Shown here piece by piece: positions 41,348-52,039 of a stretch of 64,000 nucleotides of DNA. The stretch is from CAIVVT01 sp963823095 (GTDB lineage: Bacteria; Acidobacteriota; Terriglobia; Bryobacterales; Bryobacteraceae): positions 124,001-188,000 of the forward strand of contig CAWGKI010000012.1 of the NCBI GenBank assembly GCA_963823095.1, in the 5' to 3' direction. A model generated the notes under the pieces. That model had not been told where the DNA came from and did no database searches. It saw nothing but the letters and a program-made list of their open reading frames with translations. Every line of letters begins with the position of its first letter. The stretch's first letter is position 1. Both the position numbers and the translations under genes were made by a program.

Positions 41348-42283
41348 ATGTTAAGGGCATCTGTACCATCCCGCGCTCTTTGGGATTGGCGAGTTCGTTA
41401 TTGATCGGGGGGCTGCGCCTGGAGGCGCAGGCCCCCTGCTTGCTCCGAGACGCTGACCTCAAAACAGAAAGAGTCGCTTGTCGACTATCTGAGCAAGAAA
41501 TACCGGCTCCAGTCATCGATCAAGCTGTCCTTGACAAAGGACAGGCTCATCCCCGGCACCTGCTACCGCGAGCTGACATTTGAAGGCAAGAGTGAACTGC
41601 GAACTTGGGACCTGACACTGTACGCTTCACCCGACCTTCGTTTCCTCTCGGGCGAACTCTTTGACACGCAACGCGATCCCATCGAGGAGGAACGCGCCCA
41701 AAACGAGACTGTCCTGAAGGGTCTGACGCAAGGTGCGGCCGCCACGCGTGGTCCGGACGACGCGGTCGTAACCATCGTCGAATTCTCCGATTTCCAGTGT
41801 CCGTTCTGCCGCAAGTTCGCTCAGACACTGGATGAAGCGCTTTCCGGTGGTGGCGGAAAAGATGTCCGAGTCGTATTCCACCACATGCCTTTGTCGATGC
41901 ACTCTTGGGCGCGGATGGCCGCCCAGGGCGCGGGCTGTGCTCAGCTTCAGAGCAGTGAGGCCTTCTGGTCCATTCACGATCAGCTTTTCCAGAATCAAGA
42001 GAAGCTCACGGCGGAAAACATCAAGGAGCAGATCACGGAATTTGCTAAGAATACAAAGGGGATAGACGGGAAAGCATTCCAACAGTGCATGGACAACGGC
42101 ATGTCGTTGGGTCTCGTGCTGAAGGACATGAATCTCGCGGAGTCGAACAAAGTGAATGCAACTCCGACACTGTTCATCAACGGCCAGAAGATGCAACCGG
42201 CGGAAAATGCCGCCAAGTTGCGTGAAATGATCGCAGAGGCGCGCAAGACCCTGCAGTCCCGAGCTGCGCCAGCAGGGCGCTGA
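41348..42283 (+). CDS. DsbA-family thiol:disulfide oxidoreductase (frameshifted 5' end)
   Basis: The C-terminal 200 residues form a thioredoxin-fold DsbA protein: VVTIVEFSDFQCPFCRKFA with the CPFC active site, a helical insertion (HDQLFQNQEKLTAENIKEQI) and a cis-Pro segment (NATPTLFINGQKM). Upstream the correct frame continues as QKESLVDYLSKKYRLQSSIK, then LTKDRLIPGTCYREL, a domain often found before DsbA-like folds. The first part, with a signal-peptide-like stretch (LGLASSLLIGGLRLEAQA), lies in other frames; indels near 41380 and 41440 explain this, and ATG 41348 directly abuts the Cys-rich gene's stop. Its likely task is disulfide formation in the Cys-rich neighbour. Confidence 0.72.
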
Positions 42284-42543
42284 CGAGATGGGGCTCCTGG
42301 AGTTACGGGAGCCCTGTACAGACGTCCCAGCCGGAAGAGACCGGTTCTGAAGCCCGCAGGCTTCGCCGCCAGCCAACTCCAAACTGATGCGGTCGTCAGC
42401 GGAAGTCGCCGCTCCCGTTTGCGACCGCATTAACCAGCTCACATTCTTTCCCTCCGCCGCGATTGCCCCTCCATCTTCGTTCATGTAAGCTGATACCGCG
42501 CTTCTGAACCGGATCAGGCGCGCTCCCAAAAGGTCGAAACCCC

Positions 42544-44704
42544 ATGAAAGCACTCAGTCTTAGCCTCATTCTTCTCGCTACGTTTGGCATCCTCCGTGCC
42601 CAAGACACGAAGGTCCCGCCGCAGGGCAGTCAGTTCCCCGGACCGGTACAGACCTGGAACATGGAGACGAGTCAGTTTCAGCAGGGCTCCAGCGCGGCAT
42701 TCGAAGCCTGGATCAAGGAACTGCGGACGTGGCGCTACGAGCGGCTGACGCGCATGGGTTACGACGACGCCGAATACCGCAGGCCCGAGCTGCTGTGGAC
42801 GCAGCGCAATTTCGTGCAGCCCCAAAGCATGGTGGAGGAGCGCTATTTCTTCGACCCCGTGCAGGGCAAGTACACGGTCGATCGCTTTCTCGACGACCTC
42901 GACGCGCGCTACGGCGGAATCGACAGCGTGCTGCTGTGGCCCGTCTATCCCAACATCGGCATCGACAACCGCAACCAATGGGACCTGACCCGCGACCTGC
43001 CCGGCGGCATTCCCGCTTTACGCAAGATGGTTGAGGACTTTCATAAACGCGGCGTGCGCGTCTTCTTCCCCACCATGGCGTGGGACAATGGCACGCGCGA
43101 CCCCGGCATGCCGCATTGGGAGATGACGGCGAAGCTGATGGCCGAGATCGGCGCGGACGGCGTCAATGGCGATACGTTCTCGGGCTTGCCACTGGCCTAT
43201 CGGAAGGCCTCCGACTCCTCCGGCCATCCGGTCGCGTTCGAGCCCGAAGGCGCTCCGCAGGATGACGGAATGCTGGCCTGGAACAACCAGAGCTGGGGCT
43301 ATTGGAATTATCCGTTCGTGCCTATGGCCAGCAAGCTGAAATGGCTGGAGCCGCGCCACATGGTGAACGTCTGCGACCGCTGGGCGCGCAACCACACAGA
43401 CAACCTGCAAGCGGCGTTCTTCAATGGCGTCGGCTTCGAGAGTTGGGAGAACATCTGGGGCATCTGGAATCAGATGACGCCGCGCGACGCCGAAGCCCTG
43501 CGCCGCATCTCCAAGATCTATCGAGCGCTGCCCAGCATGCTGGTGAGCAAGGACTGGACACCGCACGTGCCTACGCTGCGCTACGGCGTCTATGCGAGCA
43601 TGTTCCCCGAAGGCGGGCGCACTCTGTGGACTATCGTCAACCGCAACGAGTTTCGTATCGATGGCGCCGTGATCGGCGTTGAGCATCGCGCCGGACGCAG
43701 GTACTACGACCTGTGGAACGGCGTAGTGTTGAAACCGCGTGTTGACGGGGCGCGCGCCGTGCTGGAGATTCCAATCGAAGAAAACGGTTACGCCGCGGTG
43801 CTCGCGCTGGATTCTGACGCAACTTTCGAGGGAGGCGCCGGCTTGCTCGCACAAATGCACGCCTGGGCCGCCAAGCCGCTGATGTCCTATTCGAAGGAAT
43901 GGAAGTTCCTGCCGCAGCAGCTTGTAGAGATCCCCGCGACGACTGCGGCTGCGACTGCGCCCGCGGGAATGGTCCAAGTCCCCGGCGGCGAGTTCGAGTT
44001 CAACGTCTCCGGCATTGAGATCGAGGGCGAGGACATGATCGGACTGGACGTTCAGTATCCATGGGAAGACTCGCCGCGCCGGAACCATCGCCACACGATG
44101 ACGGTCAAGCCGTACTTCATGGACAAGTACCCCGTCACTAACGCCGAGTTCAAACGCTTCATCGACGCGTCCCGCTACAAGCCAACGGACGATCACAACT
44201 TCCTGCGGCACTGGTCGGGCGGCGCGCCCCAGGCCGGCGACGAGAATCGCCCGGTGGTCTGGATCTCGCTGGAAGACGCTCGCGAGTATGCCAAGTGGGC
44301 GGGCAAGCGTCTGCCGCATGAGTGGGAATGGCAATATGCCGCGCAGGGCACGGATGGCCGTCTCTATCCCTGGGGCAACACGTGGGACGAAAGCGCAGTG
44401 CCAGCTCCGCATAAGGGCCGCGATCTTCCGCCCGCGCCGGTAGTCGGCTCCCACCCGAAGGGCGCGAGTCCGTTCGGCGTGGAAGATCTGACCGGTGTTG
44501 TGTGGCAGTGGACCGACGAATACGTGGATGAGCATACGCGCGCCGAGCATTTTGCGAGGCGGCAGCTACTTCCAGCCGCAAGGCTCGATGTGGTATTTCC
44601 CGCAGGCCTACAAACTCAGCACGCACGGCAAGTACCTGCTGATGGCGCCGTCCAAGGATCGTGCCGGAGCGCTGGGATTCCGCTGCGTCGTGGACGCGAA
44701 GTAA
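42544..44704 (+). CDS. Secreted FGE-sulfatase-fold protein with N-terminal TIM-barrel-like domain (frameshifted)
   Basis: A signal peptide (LSLSLILLATFGILRAQ) leads into an N-terminal domain of about 440 residues that looks like a glycosidase barrel (YGGIDSVLLWPVYPNIGID, GVRVFFPTMAWDNG, IGADGVNGDTFSG). A C-terminal formylglycine-generating-enzyme/SUMF1 fold follows: GMVQVPGGEFEF, YFMDKYPVTNAEFKRFIDA, WAGKRLPHEWEWQYAAQG, LYPWGN, GVEDLTGVVWQW, LRGGSYF, GFRCV. The frame changes near 44548; the unshifted frame runs on into the galactanase gene, which is not a true fusion. The catalytic cysteine pair of true FGE is not seen, so this is probably a binding or scaffold domain. Confidence 0.78.
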
Positions 44705-44793
44705 CCGGCGGCGTAACTGCGACCCGGTGCCCGCGGACGGGATCGTCAATTCCGCGCGCAGTTCCGGCGTGGAGTGAAAGGAGACACGCGAAC

Positions 44794-45834
44794 ATGCAAG
44801 TCCGGCACACGATTTCCGCGGCCTTGTTGGTCCAATGTTGTCTGCTTTGCGGCGCCCGCGCTGCCGATTATGCTGTTGGAGCGGACCTGTCGTTTTTGAG
44901 ACAGGCCCAGGAGAAAGGCGTCGTCTTCCGCGATAACAACGTGGGCGCGCCCGGGCTTCAGATCTTCCGCAAGCATGGCTACAACTGGATCCGCTTGCGG
45001 CTCTTCCATACGCCGACCGAACTCCCGAACAACCTCGAGTACACCATTGCGCTCGCTCGCGACGCTCGCGCGGCGGGCTTCCACTTCCTGCTGGACTACC
45101 ACTACTCGGACACCTGGGCCGATCCTGCCAAGCAGGGAATCCCGCTGGCTTGGAAGGACAAGAGTCACGAAGAACTGGTCCAGGCGGTCTTCGAGTACAC
45201 GCGCGACACGATTGCGGTGTTCAAGCAGGCCGGTGTCCTGCCGGACATGGTGCAAGTGGGCAATGAAGTGATCAACGGCATGTTGTGGCCCGATGGGCGA
45301 CTGCCCGGAAACTGGGACAAATTCGCCGATCTGGTTCGCGCCGGAGTGAATGGAGTGGATGCGGGACGGGGCAACGCCACGCGCCCGAAGATGATGATCC
45401 ACATCGATCGGGGTGGGGACCGGGCCGGCACGAAAGCGTTCTTCGACAAGTTCAACACCTACGCCATCCCCTTCGACGTGATCGGCCAATCTTACTATCC
45501 GTGGTGGCACGGCAGTCTGTTCGATCTGCGCGAGAACCTCGAATTCATGGCAAAGGAATATGGCAAGGACATCATTGTCGTGGAGGCGGCCTACAACTGG
45601 AAGCCTGGCAATTACGCGGGCAAGGATGCCCCCTTCTCCGAGTCTCCGGAAGGACAGCGCGCTTTTCTCGAGGAAGTGAATCGCATAGTGATGAATGTGC
45701 CCGAGGGGCGAGGTAAGGGCGTGTTCTGGTGGGAGCCGGCGGTCACGGGTGGACTGGAGGCGCGCGGCTTCTTCGACGAGCAGCGGAACGCGTTGCCGGT
45801 AATGACTGTCTTCGACCGGTTTACGCGCAGGTGA
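44794..45834 (+). CDS. Secreted GH53 endo-beta-1,4-galactanase
   Basis: This 346-residue enzyme has a signal peptide (TISAALLVQCCLLCGARA), the GH53 start GADLSFLRQAQEKGVVF, HGYNWIRLRLFHTP, FHFLLDYHYSDTWADPAKQ, the acid/base Glu in VQVGNEVINGMLWP (near 158), IGQSYYPWWHGS and the nucleophile Glu in DIIVVEAAYNW (near 264). GH53 enzymes cut beta-1,4-galactan side chains of pectin (arabinogalactan type I). It has its own start 90 bases after the FGE-type gene. I start at the ATG at 44794 with GGAG upstream. Confidence 0.92.
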   Translation: MQVRHTISAALLVQCCLLCGARAADYAVGADLSFLRQAQEKGVVFRDNNVGAPGLQIFRKHGYNWIRLRLFHTPTELPNNLEYTIALARDARAAGFHFLLDYHYSDTWADPAKQGIPLAWKDKSHEELVQAVFEYTRDTIAVFKQAGVLPDMVQVGNEVINGMLWPDGRLPGNWDKFADLVRAGVNGVDAGRGNATRPKMMIHIDRGGDRAGTKAFFDKFNTYAIPFDVIGQSYYPWWHGSLFDLRENLEFMAKEYGKDIIVVEAAYNWKPGNYAGKDAPFSESPEGQRAFLEEVNRIVMNVPEGRGKGVFWWEPAVTGGLEARGFFDEQRNALPVMTVFDRFTRR

Positions 45835-45987
45835 TTCGGCGCTGGCCGCACGGTCGCGCCTGCATCACAGAATGGGGGCCGACTAGAAGATCTTCCGGCT
45901 ATTCGAGCTGGCAGCGGAGAATTCCCGCTCCTCTTTCTTACTCTCATTCATAGTGAGTAAGTTGGTATCGTTGATCGGAGCTTCTCT

Positions 45988-48545
45988 ATGCCACGTGTGT
46001 ACAGCTTCCATGTCTCGCCATCGCTTCCGGCGCGTCTGCACTGCCTGAACGAGCTTTCCCTCAACCTGCACTGGTCGTGGCACCATCCCACGATCGATCT
46101 CTTCCGTGGGATCGATCCCGATCTCTGGGAAGAGACGGGCCACAACCCACGGTGGATGCTCGGACGCATCAGCCAGCGCCAACTCACGGAGTTGGCCTCC
46201 GACGAGGCCTTCCTGGCTCAGATGGACCGCTGTGCGGACAGTCTGAAAGAGTACATGGCGAGCAGCGGATGGTTCCCTCGCGCGCACCCCGAGGCGGCGG
46301 GACTCAGCATCGCTTACTTCTCGGCCGAGTTCGGCCTGACGGAGTGCCTCGCCAACTATGCCGGCGGTCTGGGCATTCTGGCCGGCGACCATCTGAAGTC
46401 GGCCAGCGACCTGGGGCTCCCGCTAACCGGCGTGGGGTTGCTGTACCAGGGCGGCTATTTCCGCCAGTACCTCAACGCCGATGGCTGGCAGCAGGAAACC
46501 TATCCGGTCAACGACTTCCACACGCTGCCCATTCTGCCCTTCGAAGACAGCCAGAGCACGCCGCTGGTAGTGCAGGTCGAGTTCCCTGGACGGCTGGTCT
46601 TCGCGCGCGTCTGGAAGGCTCAAGTCGGACGCATTCCGCTATACCTGCTGGACACGAACGTCCCGCAGAATTCGCCCGACGACCGCCGCATCACCGGCAG
46701 CGCTTTACGGGGGCGATCGCGAGCTCCGCATCCAGCAGGAAATCATCCTGGGGATCGGCGGCATGCGGGCGCTGAGAGCGCTCGGAGTCAAGCCGACGGT
46801 GTGCCACATGAATGAAGGCCACTCCGCCTTCCTCGCTCTGGAGCGGACTCGCGATCTGATGGCGGATCTGAGCCTGCCCTACTTCGAAGCGCGCCAGCTC
46901 GGCGCGGCCGGAAATGTCTTCACCACGCACACGCCCGTCCCCGCGGGATTCGACCGCTTCGACGCGTGGCTGATGGAGAAGTACTTCCGCGACTACTGCG
47001 GCAAGCTGGGCCTCACTCTCGAACACATGCTCGAGATGGGCCGCCAAAACCACCACGACTCCAACGAGCCTTTCAATATGGCTTTTCTCGCGGCTCGCCT
47101 CAGTTCCTACACAAATGCGGTCAGCCGCCTGCATGGCGAAGTGACGCGCAAGATGGCGCAACCCATGTGGCCCGGCTATCCGTTCGACGAAATCCCCATC
47201 GGCTACGTGACCAACGGCATCCATACGCGGACCTGGACCTCGATGGAGATGAGCGCGTTACTCAGCCGCTATCTCGGCCCCCGCTGGGCCGACGATCCGA
47301 CGGACGCTTCGATCTGGGAGCGCATCGACCGCATCCCAGACCAGGAGTTATGGAGGGTCCACCAGATCCGGCGCGTCCGGCTGGTGCACTATGCGCGAAC
47401 CCTCCTCGCGGCACACATCAAGCAGCGCGGCGGTTCAGCGGCGGAGATCGCAGCCGCCGACAACGTACTCTCCCCCGACCGCTTGACCATCGGCTTCGCA
47501 CGCCGTTTTGCGACCTATAAGCGAGCCACGCTGCTCTTGCGGGACGTCGACCGTTTCAAGAAGATCCTGAACGACCCGAAGCGCCCGGTGCAGATGGTGA
47601 TCGCAGGCAAGGCTCATCCGCACGACAACGAAGGCAAGGAACTCATCCGGCAGATCCTGCATTTTGCCCGGGATCCCGAGGTCCGGAATCACATCGTTTT
47701 CCTCGAAAACTACGACATCTCCGTGGCGCGCTACCTGGTGCAAGGCGTGGACGTCTGGCTGAACACTCCGCGCCGTCCGAACGAGGCCAGCGGGACCAGC
47801 GGCATGAAACTGCTCCCGAACGGAGGGTTGAACCTCTCCATCCTGGATGGCTGGTGGGACGAAGGCTACAAGCGCGAAGTCGGCTGGGCCATCGGCAACG
47901 GCGAAGAGTACTCCGACGAAGACTACCAGGATCAGATCGAATCGCGCGCCCTCTACAATCTGCTGGAAAACGACGTGGTGCCGCTCTTCTACGACTGCGA
48001 CGACGAAGGAATGCCGCGGCGTTGGATCGCCAAGATGAAGACGTCGATGAAGAAGTTGACGCCTGTCTTCAGCACCAACCGCATGGTGGCGCAGTACGCC
48101 GAGGACTTCTACATCCCGGCGCACGAACGCCATCAGCGACTGGCCGAGGATAACTGCAAGAAGGTGTACAAGCTGGTCGAGTGGCGCAAACGAATCCGCG
48201 CCAACGGGTCGTCAGTCAAAGTGACCCTGATTTCTCCGGAACACCCCGGTGAACTCGTCGTCGGAGAGAAGCTGAAGGTCGAAGCGCGGATCGCTCTGGG
48301 AGCGATTCAGCCGGGCGACGTTCGCGTGCAACTCTATTACGGCACGGTGGACAGTGAAGGGAAGATCGTGTCCGGCCAGTCCTTCTGAGATGACGCTGCA
48401 GCGAACGGAAGGCCAGGAGCAACTCTATTCCGGAGAGGTGGAGTGTCGCGACAGCGGCTCGTGCGGTTACACGGTGCGCGTCATCCCATACCACCCGGAC
48501 GCGATCCTGCCCTACGAGTTGCCGTTCATCGTCTGGGCGGAATAG
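45988..48545 (+). CDS. glgP: Alpha-glucan (glycogen) phosphorylase, GT35 (two frameshifts)
   Basis: The N-terminal frame gives ELSLNLHWSWHHPTIDLFRGID, then AYFSAEFGLTECLANYAGGLG, GDHLKSASDLGLPL and TNVPQNSPDDRRITG. After a shift near 46705 the second frame continues RELRIQQEIILGIGGMRAL, HMNEGHSAFLAL, FTTHTPVPAGFDRF, YVTNGIHTRTW, IGFARRFATYKRATLLL, VIAGKAHPHD and NTPRRPNEASGTSGMK (active-site and pyridoxal-phosphate-region segments). A second shift near 48386 gives the end EMTLQRTEGQEQLYSG ... PYELPFIVWAE. The length of about 852 residues fits the alpha-glucan-phosphorylase subfamily (TIGR02094 type). It releases glucose-1-phosphate from alpha-1,4-glucans. The enzyme is cytoplasmic. Confidence 0.88.
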
Positions 48546-48616
48546 GTGGAGCGGGTGTCCAGAGCCGCGCGGGCTGTCCAAGACCTGCAAAGCACTCTTC
48601 TCTGAATCGCCCGGCT

Positions 48617-49696
48617 TCAGAGCCCCCGGTTGGTCAGCAGATAAACGGCGAAGCTGCCCAGCCAGTGGCCGCCTTCGTAGTGTGCGCCGGTAACAGCCCT
48701 CAGCCCGTCGCGAGTATGATCCGCGGAGACCGCGCGCAGACTGGCAAGTCTCTCGTCTCTCGTCGGCAGAGCGGATGCAATGCCTTTCAGCATCCACGCG
48801 CGGCTCAGATTCAAACCATCCAGATGCGCCAGCTTGCCGTCGCTCGGGTCGGCGGAGACGGCCGGACGCAACCACTGGGCTGAGCCGTCGCGCGCAACCT
48901 GCGGCAGGAAGCCGGTGAGCCACCCGGCGAATTCCTGTTTGGGCAGCACGCGCCGGACGGCGTCGGCTTCGGCCAGGCAGGGCGAGAGGAAGTCCTCGCC
49001 GGAGGGTTCGTAGTTCAGCGGGCAGGCTCGGTCCTTGAGATAGAAGTCGCGGATCCGGCTCTCAATCAGGCTGGCGAACTCACGGCGTCCCGAGGCACGC
49101 GCAAAGTCGAGCGCAAGGCCCAATCCAAACGCAGTATTGCTGTGTTCACCCGAGCGCACGGGGTAGCTGAGCTTGCCGAGCCACGTCTGGAGCCGTTGCA
49201 CCGCGGCGTCCTCCAGTGGCCGCATGGAAGCGGACCACCTCTTGGCTTGCGGCGAGTCCCATTCGCGCAGCTCCGTGGCTAGCTGAAGCAGCCAAGCTAA
49301 TCCGTAAGGCCGCTCGAATGAGGCCCGGCCTTCTCCATTGATGTAGGCCGCTTCGCGCTTCAGGTTCTCGGGCGTCAGGCTGAGCGCCAGGGCGTCTATG
49401 GCCTGTTTCGCGAATGGCACTTCTGGATACGTGCGAGCGACCCGCGCCAACAGCCAGTGGCCGTGCACCGACGAGTGCCAGTCGAAGCACCCGTAGAACG
49501 CAGGCGTGAGTTCCCGTGGCGCCTTCACGTCGCCGTCGGAGTTGAGAACGTGCGCGATCTTGTTGGGGTACTCCTTGTGAACACAAGCCAGCGCGAGACC
49601 GGCGAACTTCCCGGCGTTCGCCGCATCGAGATCTCCGGCCAACGAAACTGCGCCCGATAAAGACATGCAGATGAGGGTGAAAAACAAACTGCGCAC
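48617..49696 (-). CDS. Secreted DUF2891-family protein
   Basis: This protein of about 360 residues has a hydrophobic N-terminus (LFFTLICMSLSGAVSLAG). The DUF2891 pattern follows: YGCFDWHSSVHGHWLLARVA, INGEGRASFERPYGLAWLLQLA, GEHSNTAFGLGLALDFAR, DFLSPCLAEADAVRRVL, LAHLDGLNLSRAWMLKGIA and YEGGHWLGSFAVYLLT. The family is of unknown function, with an (alpha/alpha)6-type helical look. I chose GTG 49696 to give a normal signal peptide; the in-frame start at 49777 adds residues that look non-native. Confidence 0.78.
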   Translation of the reverse strand: MRSLFFTLICMSLSGAVSLAGDLDAANAGKFAGLALACVHKEYPNKIAHVLNSDGDVKAPRELTPAFYGCFDWHSSVHGHWLLARVARTYPEVPFAKQAIDALALSLTPENLKREAAYINGEGRASFERPYGLAWLLQLATELREWDSPQAKRWSASMRPLEDAAVQRLQTWLGKLSYPVRSGEHSNTAFGLGLALDFARASGRREFASLIESRIRDFYLKDRACPLNYEPSGEDFLSPCLAEADAVRRVLPKQEFAGWLTGFLPQVARDGSAQWLRPAVSADPSDGKLAHLDGLNLSRAWMLKGIASALPTRDERLASLRAVSADHTRDGLRAVTGAHYEGGHWLGSFAVYLLTNRGL

Positions 49697-49755
49697 GATG
49701 TTTCTTAGCGTATCAATCGCTTGTGTGGAGCGCCGCCCCACATTGAAGCACATGT

Positions 49756-50850
49756 TCAGTGTTGGCTTCCACTCCACAGAAACACCTGTTCCGCCAACGT
49801 GTTCAGGCTATTCGTCATGCGGTCTGTCTCGACATTCACCAGCGCGTATCGCTCGTTCAGCGTGTCTCCGGAATGGACCAGTCGGTTATGCTCTTCGCGC
49901 AAATCCGCGAGATCTCCCGGGACAACAGGCGATCCTCGCAGACGCGCCGCAACGAAGTACAGCGTCTTCTCGAGGTCGTGGGAAAACGTTCGGAACTCTT
50001 CGCGCGGTGGCGCGGATCGGCTGCGAACCAGCCCCGCCTCCAACGACATGACGGCGTGAATGAAGCGATGCGAACTGGCGAGCATTGCGTTGGCAAGCCG
50101 CGGCAAGCCCGGGTCGACTCGCGGCTCGGCCCCCAGACGGTCGACCGATGTTTCCGCATTCGAGCGCGAACGGCGCGCGCTCATGCGAAGACCGTCGAGA
50201 TTGCGAGGCACGCCGCCGAGACGATCGAGGTAGGCGCGCGAAACGCCCTGGAAGTAAAGGCGATAGGCATCCAGCATGCTTGCCAGGGCTTGCGGCACTT
50301 GCGTCCGCTCCCGCGTCGGCCAGACCCAGTAAATGGCCAGAGCGAGCGCTCCGCCGATGGTTGTGTTCAACGCCCGCGCGGCAATCACGTCTTTAGGCGG
50401 GATGCCCGTCAGCGACAGCATGAAGACCACCACAGCGCTGATCGCAACGACGAGGATGCCGTAGTTGGCTCGTCCAACTGAGCGCTGCGCAAAGACGAGA
50501 ATGCCGATACACAGAACATGGACTGGCAGGGCGGGCGAGATGAAATGGAACAGGACCGTCGCGAGCAGCAGTCCCAGGTAGGTGCCGGCGAGACGCAACA
50601 CACCGCGGCTGAATGTGCTGCCGAAGTCCGGCTTGAGCACCAGCGCGATCGTCATGGCAAGCCAGTAGGAGCGCTGCAACGAGAACGCGTTCGCGATGGC
50701 GGTGCCAATGACGATGCACACCGTCAGGCGAATCGCGTGGCGGCAGGCGGAAGAGTCGAGTGAGAGATTGGCGCGCAGCGTTGCCAGCCAGTTGCCAAAC
50801 CTGAGGCGCCAGGGAACGAGCGCCTCACGCTGGGCTAGAGTCGGACTCAC
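49756..50850 (-). CDS. FUSC-type membrane protein, C-terminal half
   Basis: The frame from a GTG at 50850 has several helices (CRHAIRLTVCIVIGTAIANAF, YWLAMTIALVLKPDFGS, RLAGTYLGLLLATVLFHFIS, NYGILVVAISAVVVFMLSLTG, LNTTIGGALALAIYWVWP) with the WLAMTIALVLKP and AGTxxG signature of the FUSC/aromatic-acid-exporter group, and a helical tail. It overlaps the stop of the upstream frame as GTGA. FUSC proteins normally carry two such membrane halves in one chain, so this and the upstream feature may be one gene split by an indel, or two coupled genes. Confidence 0.7.
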   Translation of the reverse strand: MSPTLAQREALVPWRLRFGNWLATLRANLSLDSSACRHAIRLTVCIVIGTAIANAFSLQRSYWLAMTIALVLKPDFGSTFSRGVLRLAGTYLGLLLATVLFHFISPALPVHVLCIGILVFAQRSVGRANYGILVVAISAVVVFMLSLTGIPPKDVIAARALNTTIGGALALAIYWVWPTRERTQVPQALASMLDAYRLYFQGVSRAYLDRLGGVPRNLDGLRMSARRSRSNAETSVDRLGAEPRVDPGLPRLANAMLASSHRFIHAVMSLEAGLVRSRSAPPREEFRTFSHDLEKTLYFVAARLRGSPVVPGDLADLREEHNRLVHSGDTLNERYALVNVETDRMTNSLNTLAEQVFLWSGSQH

Positions 50851-51936
50851 CGGCCGGCGTCGTCGCGCTGGGCCAGGTCGAGCGCGGCGCGCAACTGGCC
50901 GGCCAGGGCGTCAACGTGCGACCGGGCATCGCGGATGGCCGGCGCCAAGGCGGTCTGTCCGCTGGCAGACGCTGCGTTTCGCAGCGTCCCAGCGGCCTGC
51001 TGGACCTCTTCAAGCCACGCAGTCGTCGAGCCCGGCAGAGGGCGGTCCTGAAACTGCCCGGCCACCGCCTGAAGCAGGTTTGCTGACAACTCCAGCGCGC
51101 GGCGCACGATAGAAGCCGGATCGGTTCCACCCTCCTGACGCCTCATACGTTCGCCGATGCGAGTCAGGGAGAACAGGGTGAGCCTGATGCGCTCGGCCTG
51201 GCTGACCAACATGGCGTAGCGTTCGCTTTCCAGTCGGTGGTCGCGGGAGATGGCGGACAAAGCATCCTGCGCCAGATTGCTTTGCTGCGTCGCAAGAGGC
51301 GGCCCATAGGGATCGGGCGTCGGCAACCGCCGCCTTCGCGAGGGCAGAGTATAGATCCGCGAGCGCGCGACGCTCGGGTCCAAACTTTCCCAGCGGCCAG
51401 GGCAGGATGGAAAGCCCCGTCTGCAGCAACCCGGCTCCGAGCGCAACCACGCCCGACCAGGCGGCCTGTTCGAGGCTGACCGGGCGGGCGATGTAGATGA
51501 ACAGCGAGACCAGACTGAGCATGCCGATGTCCGCGGCATCCGTGCCCAGTGCCACAAGCATGCCGGTGGCGAGGGCCCAAGCCGTAGCCACGGCGAACGC
51601 CAGTACCCGATCATGACCGATCGCGCTGCCCAGAAAGATCGCCGTGGCGCCGAGGCAGGTGGAAGCGAGCATCCGCGTAGCCCGGCTGCGATAGGAATCC
51701 ATGCCATCGGCGGCGGCGACATTCAGCGCGCCCATCCCCGCAACTACCGCGAAGGATGGGAACCCCAAATCCACCGCAATCGCGGCGGGCAAGGCGACAC
51801 CAAGCGCATTGCGCAGCCCCATCCAGCGGTTCACACGGTGGGCATCGAAGCGCGTCACCAGGCGCCACAGGTTTGTGAGGGCGGAAGGTGCCGCTTGTGA
51901 AATGGAGCCTGTGGGTTGGGCCGTCGACCCGCTCAT
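50847..51936 (-). CDS. FUSC-type membrane protein, N-terminal half (frameshifted)
   Basis: Starting at 51936, the first frame has helices NALGVALPAAIAVDLGFPS, FAVVAGMGALNVAAADGM, LASTCLGATAIFLGSAIG, VLAFAVATAWALATGMLVALG and VVALGAGLLQTGLSILPWPLG. After a shift near 51303 the second frame gives a soluble helical part (TQQSNLAQDALSAISRDHRL ... ERIRLTLFSLTRIGERMR). Together with the following ORF this is the full FUSC layout: membrane bundle, cytosolic helices, membrane bundle, cytosolic helices. Related proteins export aromatic acids or other small molecules, but the substrate here is unknown. Confidence 0.68.
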
Positions 51937-52039
51937 CTTCCACTCAGGGTAGCCTGGAGCGGGCTCGCGTCATTCGTCGCAAAGGCCCGGCGAGTTGGTT
52001 GAGGTACGGTCGGAATTCAGCGTCAACGTGCGCTACGCT

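Noticed and set aside
43018..44550. A 510-residue minus-strand open frame opposite the FGE-type gene
   Set aside because: It is the antisense shadow of a gene with clear domains; the composition is His/Arg-rich and no family pattern is visible.
42544..45834. A 1096-residue open frame joining the FGE-type protein and the GH53 galactanase
   Set aside because: The C-terminal FGE segment is in another frame ending at 44704, and GH53 has its own signal peptide, ribosome binding site and ATG at 44794. The long frame results from an indel near 44548.
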